In this document: one piece after another, positions 12,957 to 16,581 of the stretch
Numbering within the stretch: position 1 is the first letter of the stretch
Layout of the letters: every line of letters starts with the position of its first letter
Origin: CAJGCS01 sp045589955
GTDB lineage: Bacteria; Bacillota_I; Bacilli_A; ML615J-28; CAG-313
Direction: 5' to 3'
Length of the DNA: 16,581 bases
NCBI GenBank assembly: GCA_045589955.1
Contig: JAZNQD010000001.1
Location: 1-16,581, forward strand
Notes under the pieces: model-generated
Seen by the model: only the letters and a program-made list of their open reading frames with translations
Told to the model about the DNA's origin: nothing
Database searches by the model: none
Translations under genes and position numbers: made by a program

Positions 12957-13209
12957 CTTGAGGTTGCATAATAACTCGTTAAACTATGTGAATGTGAGAC
13001 CTATTCAAAAGTCTTTAATGTGAGATGGTGCTGACATCTGAGAGCAAAATAGAACAGAGTTGAAGTTGCTATAACATTAAAAGAAACAAAGGGAAAACCG
13101 CAAGCGGAGAGGCGTCTCGGCATGCTGAAAGGTGTATTGAAGCAGAACGCAAACAGTAGATACACTAAAGCATCTTTAGAGGTTGATGGTGCAAATTAAA
13201 AAAGTATTG
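12957..13209 (+). ncRNA. Structured non-coding RNA upstream of the permuted tRNA
   Basis: About 250 bases without a gene. Helices: CCGC-AA-GCGG at 13098-13107, GTGTAT (13132-13137) with ATACAC (13160-13165), and GATG/CATC near 13023. Purine-rich joints (GGGAAAACC) are typical of folded RNAs. It may be the leader of the permuted tRNA or a separate RNA; no class recognised. Confidence 0.5.
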
Positions 13210-13231
13210 TGAAAAATTGTCATAAAAACAA

Positions 13232-13342
13232 AGGCACACACAGCGATTGAAAGTAAATCTTTCTAACATCGGTTCGAATCCGATATTTTTCGCCATGATT
13301 GAAAAATTCGCCAAGTGGTTAGGCAAAAGACATAATGTGCCT
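13232..13342 (+). tRNA. Candidate circularly permuted tRNA gene (3' half before 5' half)
   Basis: Order seen: anticodon-stem strand TCTTT (13258-13262), CTAAC, T arm ATCGG TTCGAAT CCGAT, acceptor ATTTTTC (13285-13291), G, CCA (13293-13295), spacer TGATT, acceptor GAAAAAT (13301-13307), D arm GCC/GGC, anticodon-stem strand AAAGA (13326-13330). Both the acceptor and the anticodon stem pair perfectly across the permuted order. Outside, AGGCACA (13232-13238) pairs perfectly with TGTGCCT (13336-13342), as expected for a permuted precursor. The anticodon is unclear: GTA precedes AA, but no T33 can be placed in a 7-nt loop. It is the only tRNA here followed by encoded CCA. Confidence 0.6.
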
Positions 13343-13350
13343 TGAAATAT

Positions 13351-13421
13351 AGAGTATGTGGTGTAATGGTAGCACACGGCATTTGGGATGCTGGGGCGGC
13401 GTTCGAATCGCACATATTCTA
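13351..13421 (+). tRNA. Aberrant tRNA-Pro(TGG)-like gene
   Basis: Anticodon stem CGGCA/TGCTG with loop TTTGGGA. D arm GTGT/GCAC. The acceptor is best drawn with 8 pairs (AGAGTATG/CATATTCT) and a T stem of only 3-4 (GGCG/CGCA), total 12 as in normal tRNAs. As a second Pro(TGG) copy it may be degenerating or specialised. Confidence 0.7.
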
Positions 13422-13423
13422 CT

Positions 13424-13496
13424 TGCGGGGTAGAGCAGTTGGAAGCTCGCTTGGCTCATAACCAAGAGGTCACGGGTTCGAGTCCCGTCCCCGCTA
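13424..13496 (+). tRNA. Initiator tRNA-fMet(CAT)
   Basis: D arm GAGC/GCTC with the A11-T24 pair typical of bacterial initiators, anticodon stem CTTGG/CCAAG with loop CTCATAA, T arm ACGGG TTCGAGT CCCGT. The 1-72 position is a T-T mismatch, another initiator mark (acceptor TGCGGGG/CCCCGCT). Only two, not three, G-C pairs flank the loop. Confidence 0.88.
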
Positions 13497-13498
13497 CT

Positions 13499-13572
13499 GT
13501 GGCTGTGGCAGAAATGGCTTATGCACCAGATTGTGGCTCTGGATTATGCGGGTTCAAATCCCGTCGGTCACC
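13499..13572 (+). tRNA. tRNA-His(GTG)
   Basis: Acceptor GTGGCTG/CGGTCAC with discriminator C, anticodon stem CCAGA/TCTGG with loop TTGTGGC, T arm GCGGG TTCAAAT CCCGT. The base before G1 is C, so the usual encoded G-1 is absent. Confidence 0.9.
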
Positions 13573-13573
13573 C

Positions 13574-13590
13574 TTGCAGGTATTCTGCAA
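13574..13590 (+). other. Hairpin after tRNA-His
   Basis: TTGCAG GTATT CTGCAA, perfect 6-bp stem, followed by an AT-rich stretch with short T runs near 13600. Possible weak terminator or processing signal. Confidence 0.35.
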
Positions 13591-13625
13591 TATTCATTCA
13601 TTCTTTCTTTTATATGTACAGGAAA

Positions 13626-13720
13626 AAGACGTATACAGCAATCCTATTCAAATGGTTGAATAAACGAATAATGCGATAGACTTTTAATCTATTTTGGTTG
13701 CAAACTCGAAATTGCGTCTT
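13626..13720 (+). other. AAGAC/ACAGCAA element containing a degenerate tRNA-Lys(TTT)-like unit
   Basis: AAGACGTA (13626-13633) pairs with TGCGTCTT (13713-13720, one G-T), then ATACAGCAA. Inside is a perfect Lys anticodon arm, ATAGA CTTTTAA TCTAT (13676-13692), and a T-arm-like TGCAA...TTGCG with an 8-base loop. A separate TATTCAA/TTGAATA hairpin stands in place of a D arm, and a normal acceptor cannot be drawn. It is a tRNA-like RNA or a tRNA invaded by the element. Confidence 0.5.
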
Positions 13721-13733
13721 GAATAAAAAAGTT

Positions 13734-13748
13734 AAAACCTGAGGTTTT
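13734..13748 (+). terminator. Small AAAACC/GGTTTT hairpin
   Basis: AAAACC TGA GGTTTT, a 6-bp stem whose 3' arm ends in four T. Possible weak terminator after the Lys-like element. Confidence 0.35.
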
Positions 13749-13749
13749 C

Positions 13750-13782
13750 GGCGCTGCTCAGTTAGAAAAAGAGCGTCGGCCA
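13750..13782 (+). tRNA. Orphan 5' tRNA half
   Basis: TCGGCGCTGCTCAG then TTAGAAAAAGAGCG looks like an acceptor strand, D arm (GCTC/GAGC) and anticodon strand TCGGCC, cut off by tRNA-Gln at 13784. No 3' half with a matching CGCCGA strand is in the window. A remnant, or half of a split gene whose partner is elsewhere. Confidence 0.4.
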
Positions 13783-13783
13783 T

Positions 13784-13856
13784 TGGGGTATCGCCAAACG
13801 GTAAAGGCACAGGACTTTGACTCCTGCATATGGTGGTTCGAATCCACCTACCCCAG
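13784..13856 (+). tRNA. tRNA-Gln(TTG)
   Basis: Acceptor TGGGGTA/TACCCCA, D arm GCC/GGC, anticodon stem CAGGA/TCCTG with loop CTTTGAC, T arm GGTGG TTCGAAT CCACC, discriminator G as usual for Gln. Confidence 0.93.
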
Positions 13857-15168
13857 CTCGGTCTGCAAGTACCGGCTATGCGAAACTTGTACGAACTTTG
13901 AAAAACTGCACAACTCGGTTATAAATGAGAATTCCATCTCACCGAGAATCCTGCCCAGTCTGAGGACACTGGAATCAAGCTTCATGGGATACTTTGAATG
14001 TCTTGTATATGGTTCTTATAGCGATGTAAGAATTGAGCTTCCTAAAGGAAGTCCAGAGGGAGGATGTGCTGACATAATCGCATCTAAAGACACAGTCTTG
14101 TCGCTTTCGCAATAGAAAGCTATAATGATAAGTTATAGCCGAATCCAAGTTAGGTCGTAGGTTGGCCCCTATGGGAAACCTTGGAAATGCCAATAAGAAA
14201 GTTTGCACTTGAACTAGAGAAATCTGGGTATAAGACAAGGTCGTGGTATAAGTAGCCCAAATGTGCATCTGACATTTAATTTGGTTGAATTCAAGAAAAA
14301 GAAGAATTTGAATAAAATTAAAACATCTGAATGGTGGGTGAAAGTTAGAGGTAAGCAATCCTCTGCGAGATTTTGGTAATTGAGATATGAATAGGCTCAC
14401 TTCGGTGATGATACTATAAACAGTCAAAATTACTGGGGTAAGAAGTTTATAGGTCGCTCCTGTAAGCTCAGACTTATCTCCTTGGTGGTCGAATATAGGT
14501 GAAGATTAAACAGTTGGTATGGCGAAGGTCAGTGTATTTTTTTAAAGTTCATATTTTTATGGGGAAATAGGCAAATGGTAAAGCCGCGTTATAAGCGGGT
14601 CTCGAAAGTGACCATGTCTGCTAAATTTCTTTTGCATAGGGAGCACGTGTATAGGGGTTCGAATCCTCTTTTCCCCACTAGCCTATTTTGTTGAGCACAC
14701 TCGTTTCATAGGCGTCGTTAGAAACAGGCTTGCCGCTATGGTTAATGGTTCAAATTCTACCAGTAGATGCATAGTAATAGAAATCCCGCATGATGAAAGC
14801 GTTTCAATAGGATGTTCAGCGGCTATGTCGGATTGCAACGCTACGTAAATGCGGAGTAGGGTAGTCATAGTAGCCAATAGAGTACAAAATTTGAAGTTTG
14901 CCTATTGGTGGAGACTTATAAAGAGTGGACCGTGCGAATCGGTAGCAGGAGCGGGTGAAACCCTCTGAGGGCTTAAATAATAGAGAGTACCGACCCCTAC
15001 ACAAAGCGTCCAACAGAAAGAGAGATAAGTTGGACAATCCGTACACAAGATGTGCGGCTAGTCGTTGAAGAGAACGGGCGGGCTGACTTCGCTGGTTCTC
15101 AGAGACTTACAAAGGTATCCTTTACCATATGTCAGCTTAGCGAAAGAAAAGGACTCTCAACTAAATAA
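13857..15168 (+). ncRNA. Large ornate structured RNA region, GOLLD/ROOL-like candidate
   Basis: About 1.3 kb with no gene having a ribosome binding site, but many helices. Examples: CTCGGT/ACCGAG (13914-13946), GCTTTC/GAAAGC (14103-14120), GGGGTAAG/CTTATCTC (14435-14480), TTATAGG/CCTGTAA (14447-14465), GCCGCT/AGCGGC (14732-14823), CCAATAG/CTATTGG (14874-14908), TCGGTA/TACCGA (14939-14993), GTCCAAC/GTTGGAC (15008-15035) and CCGTACA/TGTGCGG (15039-15057). GAGAAC/GTTCTC (15070-15100) crosses GCTGAC/GTCAGC (15082-15136), a pseudoknot pattern. UUCG and GAAA loops occur. It contains a tRNA-like unit and is flanked by Gln tRNAs. Size, complexity and phage tRNA context resemble GOLLD and ROOL RNAs; I cannot match their conserved sequence, so it may be one RNA, two, or a new class. 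Confidence 0.6.
14561..14677 (+). tRNA. Oversized tRNA-like gene (117 nt) within the ornate RNA region
   Basis: Acceptor GGGGAAA/TTTCCCC, D arm GGC/GCC, T arm AGGGG TTCGAAT CCTCT, discriminator A are all good. The clearest anticodon arm is CCGC GTTATAA GCGG (14584-14598), giving TAT (Ile), but its first two bases compete with the D stem. About 54 bases (14599-14652) separate it from the T arm, with a GGTC..GAAA..GACC hairpin then a TGCT/AGCA helix. Either a giant variable arm, an intron or a tRNA mimic. Confidence 0.5.
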
Positions 15169-15241
15169 TGGGGATTGGCGCAATTGGTGGCGCGGCAGAT
15201 TCTGACTCTGAAGGTTATAGGTTCAAGTCCTATATCCCCAG
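15169..15241 (+). tRNA. tRNA-Gln(CTG)
   Basis: Acceptor TGGGGAT/ATCCCCA, anticodon stem CAGA/TCTG with loop TTCTGAC, T arm ATAGG TTCAAGT CCTAT, discriminator G. Confidence 0.9.
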
Positions 15242-15356
15242 TTTATGGCTAATAGCGTGAAAGGTAAAGAAATGTAGGTTATCAGGCAAAATGGTACTTA
15301 AACTTAAAGTATGGGGTATGGACTTGTCCCCCGCCGAGTTATTAGTCATTAAATAT
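15242..15356 (+). ncRNA. Structured non-coding RNA before tRNA-Gly
   Basis: GGCTAATA (15247-15254) pairs with TATTAGTC (15340-15347), closing a domain of about 100 bases with a GGGG/CCCC hairpin and TACTT/AAGTA. The piece GTGAAAGGTAAAG resembles GTGAAACCGTAAAA in the 7858 RNA. No ORF. Confidence 0.5.
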
Positions 15357-15428
15357 GCAGGTGTAGTTTAGCGGCTAAAACGACTGCTTGCCAAGCAGTA
15401 GATGAGGGTTCGATTCCCTTCACTTGCT
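15357..15428 (+). tRNA. tRNA-Gly(GCC)
   Basis: Acceptor GCAGGTG/CACTTGC, D arm GTTT/AAAC, anticodon stem ACTGC/GCAGT with loop TTGCCAA, T arm GAGGG TTCGATT CCCTT, discriminator T. Confidence 0.93.
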
Positions 15429-15622
15429 CTCACGAGAGTCTAACAGCAAATCCAATATTCAAATTATTGGGAACGTATTGTAAGTGTATTTACAATAATA
15501 GGATGGTGAGGAAATACTCGCTGTAATGCTAAGGACGCTTAGGGAAACTTAGTAGTTTTCTTTTGTGTGACTCTCGAAAATTGGCATGGAAGTCAATGAA
15601 AAGTGGAGAAGCGTCCTTTTAT
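15429..15622 (+). ncRNA. Structured non-coding RNA with ACAGCAA and a crossing helix
   Basis: CGAGAGTC (15433-15440) pairs with GACTCTCG (15569-15576), with TAACAGCAA after the left arm as in the AAGAC elements. Inside are CCAATA/TATTGG, ATTGTAA/TTTACAAT and GGAAAC/GTTTTC hairpins. AAGGACGCT (15531-15539) pairs perfectly with AGCGTCCTT (15610-15618), crossing the outer stem: a pseudoknot or a switch. No ORF. Confidence 0.55.
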
Positions 15623-15659
15623 GCCAGAATAGCTCAGTTGGTAAGAGCGCCCGCCTCAT
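15623..15659 (+). tRNA. 5' exon of tRNA-Met(CAT) split by a nuclease gene
   Basis: Acceptor GCCAGAA, TA, D arm GCTC/GAGC, G, anticodon strand CCCGC and CTCAT. Joined to 16121-16157 it forms a complete 74-base tRNA with loop CTCATAA. The break falls after the anticodon T36, the classic place of tRNA group I introns. Confidence 0.85.
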
Positions 15660-16120
15660 ATCGAGCAATAACATATTTGCGAAGATAAAATGGATACAAA
15701 CATTAAAGGAACAATTACAGAATTAAAATGTAAAACATATTTTTTAGAGTTAGGATATATGGTATCAACTCCAGAAAGTCCTACTCGCTATGATTTCATT
15801 TTAGACATTGGAAATAAATTATTGAAAATCCAAGTAAAAACTTGTCACAGTGAAGAAGATGGTGCAAAGATTGCTTTTAAAACAAGTTCTACTCATATCA
15901 CTGCGAAAGGTAGCACAAAACATCATTATCAAGATGATGGTATTGATTATTTTTGTACTTGGTATGATAATGAGTGTTATCTAATTCCAGTGAGTGATTG
16001 TGGAAAAGATGGAAAGTGTTTAAGACTTAAACCTACGAAGAATGGTCAAGTGAAAAATATTTCATTTGCAAAAGATTATATTGCTAAGGAGGTTTTAAGC
16101 AAATAAGTGAGCCTGATATG
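15660..16120 (+). other. 461-nt intervening sequence in tRNA-Met
   Basis: It follows T36 and ends in G, matching group I boundary bases. Yet only 30 bases precede the ORF and 14 follow it, far less than a group I core needs. GTGAG right after the ORF stop could pair with exon CTCAT including a terminal T-G wobble, but it lies at the 3' end, not the 5' end. A GCAA/TTGC hairpin lies in the 5' flank. Confidence 0.7.
15690..16106 (+). CDS. PD-(D/E)XK homing-endonuclease-like protein inside tRNA-Met (138 aa)
   Basis: The protein begins MDTNIKGTITELKCKTYFLELGY, with an early Glu helix, then RYDFILDIGNKLLKIQVKT at about residues 33-51. D...QVK is the PD-(D/E)XK catalytic arrangement as in I-Ssp6803I-like enzymes (PDDEXK_5), and that Synechocystis enzyme is known from a tRNA-fMet intron cutting the anticodon-loop sequence, the same site as here. 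Length (about 140-150) fits the family. The start has only a weak site (GAAGATAAA), fitting low expression. It resembles the protein at 8171 in layout and motifs, with moderate identity. Likely function: spreading the insert into uninterrupted Met tRNA genes; this remains inference. Confidence 0.8.
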   Translation: MDTNIKGTITELKCKTYFLELGYMVSTPESPTRYDFILDIGNKLLKIQVKTCHSEEDGAKIAFKTSSTHITAKGSTKHHYQDDGIDYFCTWYDNECYLIPVSDCGKDGKCLRLKPTKNGQVKNISFAKDYIAKEVLSK

Positions 16121-16157
16121 AAGTGGGAGGTCGTAGGTTCGAGTCCTACTTCTGGTA
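16121..16157 (+). tRNA. 3' exon of the split tRNA-Met
   Basis: AA then anticodon strand GTGGG pairing with CCCGC, variable AGGTC, T arm GTAGG TTCGAGT CCTAC, acceptor TTCTGGT pairing with GCCAGAA, discriminator A. Confidence 0.85.
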
Positions 16158-16173
16158 CTCGGTGTAATCCGAG
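16158..16173 (+). other. Hairpin after tRNA-Met
   Basis: CTCGG TGTAAT CCGAG, perfect 5-bp stem between the tRNA and the ribosome binding site (AGAGGAAA) of the next gene. Confidence 0.4.
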
Positions 16174-16188
16174 GAAAGAGGAAAATGA

Positions 16189-16434
16189 ATGAGAAAATTT
16201 AATATACTACTCAATGGTATCGAAAAGGTTAAAACATTTTGTAATTTAGCAAATGAACAAGATTATGAATTGAGTTTACAATGTGGTCGATACATAATTG
16301 ATGCTAAATCTATTTTAGGTATTTTTAGTTTAGATTTAACTAAACCTATCGAATTGGTTGTAGAAACCGAGGGAATTGATTTAGAAGTGGTGAAGGAAAT
16401 TTTCAAGGATTATATTCCTACTGGAGATATGTAA
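16189..16434 (+). CDS. HPr-like protein lacking the phospho-histidine site (81 aa)
   Basis: AGAGGAAA precedes the ATG. The sequence aligns with HPr phosphocarriers: GIEKVKTFCNLANEQDYELSLQCGRYIIDAKSILGIFSLDL then ELVVETEG. The DAKSILGIFSLDL segment matches the HPr Ser46 region (KS-I-G-SL), with Ser kept. The N-terminal active-site His15 region is replaced (LNGIEKVK, no His), so phosphotransfer is unlikely. Clostridia encode similar His-less HPr-like proteins. Length matches HPr (about 85). In a phage it could interfere with host carbon-catabolite signalling or simply be a borrowed fold. It lies between tRNA-Met and an orphan tRNA 3' half. Confidence 0.75.
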   Translation: MRKFNILLNGIEKVKTFCNLANEQDYELSLQCGRYIIDAKSILGIFSLDLTKPIELVVETEGIDLEVVKEIFKDYIPTGDM

Positions 16435-16469
16435 ATTGGTATTTGGGGGTTCGAATCCCTCTGTCTTCA
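16435..16469 (+). tRNA. Orphan 3' tRNA half
   Basis: T arm GGGGG TTCGAAT CCCTC, acceptor strand TGTCTTC, A. No D arm or GAAGACA-type 5' strand lies upstream; the HPr-like gene ends directly before it. Either a remnant left by insertion of that gene, or half of a permuted gene whose 5' half lies beyond the window. Confidence 0.45.
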
Positions 16470-16470
16470 C

Positions 16471-16581
16471 GCAGCACGACACAAAATAATAATTGCTTGG
16501 TTAACCCTGTGTACTAGATATAGGTAAGGCAATAACCTGTCTGGATGTAAGGGGGATGCGGAATCGTGCGCCGCATAAGTC
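16471..16581 (+). ncRNA. Structured non-coding RNA at the window end
   Basis: GCACGA (16474-16479) pairs with TCGTGC (16564-16569). Inside, ATTGCTT (16492-16498) pairs with AGGCAAT (16527-16533). The same style of closing helix is seen in the other inter-tRNA RNAs. It may continue past the window. No ORF. Confidence 0.45.

Noticed and set aside
13388..13663. 91-aa plus-strand ORF
   Set aside because: It reads through tRNA-Pro, fMet and His; the tRNA folds are far stronger evidence.
13783..14115. 110-aa plus-strand ORF across tRNA-Gln and the ornate RNA
   Set aside because: It begins inside a tRNA, has no ribosome binding site and runs through strong helices; RNA structure explains the sequence better.
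13975..14427. 150-aa minus-strand ORF
   Set aside because: All supported genes are on the plus strand, it lacks a start site and lies within the structured RNA.
14740..14765. Another tRNA T arm (GGTTCAAATTCTACC)
   Set aside because: The 5-bp T stem does not form around a 7-base loop and no matching acceptor strands are nearby; it is part of the large RNA.
15660..16120. Ordinary group I intron
   Set aside because: Border bases fit, but only 44 bases are non-coding and I see no P3-P8 core, so I do not call it group I.
16390..16470. Complete tRNA hidden in the end of the HPr-like gene (GTGAAG/CTTCAC)
   Set aside because: The pairing leaves two extra bases next to the T stem and no D arm can be drawn, so only a 3' half is called.
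16471..16581. tmRNA or RNase P RNA start
   Set aside because: GGGGGATGCGGAATCG is only superficially tmRNA-like, and no tag ORF or RNase P signature motif is visible.

Overview
The window looks like part of an AT-rich bacteriophage (or prophage) genome from a Firmicutes-type host. The evidence is near-identical sigma-A-type promoters (TTGATT, 17 bp, TGnTATAAT), AGGAGG-type ribosome binding sites, small ORFs tightly packed on one strand, a dense tRNA array, a phage-type DUF1660-like mini-protein and a clostridial-style HPr-like protein. The genetic code appears standard: nearly all ORFs stop at TAA and Trp is TGG. No replication or virion gene is present to name the phage.

Region 1 (1-6265) is one operon-like run of seven genes. 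It starts with the C-terminal 111 codons of a protein built from nine-residue NYNG-W-x-Q-type repeats. Two different radical SAM/SPASM proteins follow, then a small unknown protein, a degenerate GT-A glycosyltransferase-like protein, and two paralogous proteins with peptidase U32-like motifs. A repetitive aromatic-rich substrate next to two SPASM enzymes suggests a phage-encoded post-translational modification system. One testable idea is three-residue aromatic crosslinks on the W-x-Q/N units. I know of no described system with this gene set.

Region 2 (6254-12956) opens with three tandem copies of a repeated promoter. It alternates tRNA genes (Asn, Phe, Leu, Ser, Thr, Lys, two Arg, two Ile, Pro, Val) with small ORFs that often abut or overlap the tRNAs, so tRNA processing may separate the mRNAs. 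An AAA+ ATPase is the largest gene. Four more promoter copies occur here.

Region 3 (12957-16581) is almost entirely RNA. It holds initiator Met, His, two Gln, Gly and unusual tRNA genes, plus several highly structured non-coding stretches. The 1.3 kb between the two Gln tRNAs contains a tRNA-like unit and many long-range helices, as in the GOLLD/ROOL large ornate phage RNAs, although I cannot confirm that class.

Many tRNA genes have abnormal architecture. A Leu tRNA has a 47-nt insert in the anticodon arm. Two tRNAs (Met and a Lys-like one) are split in or next to the anticodon loop by related PD-(D/E)XK nuclease ORFs, with too little flanking RNA for a normal group I intron. One tRNA is arranged as a circularly permuted gene (3' half, CCA, 5-nt spacer, 5' half). 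There are also orphan tRNA halves. This cluster and the radical SAM/repeat-protein operon are the two most noteworthy parts of the window.
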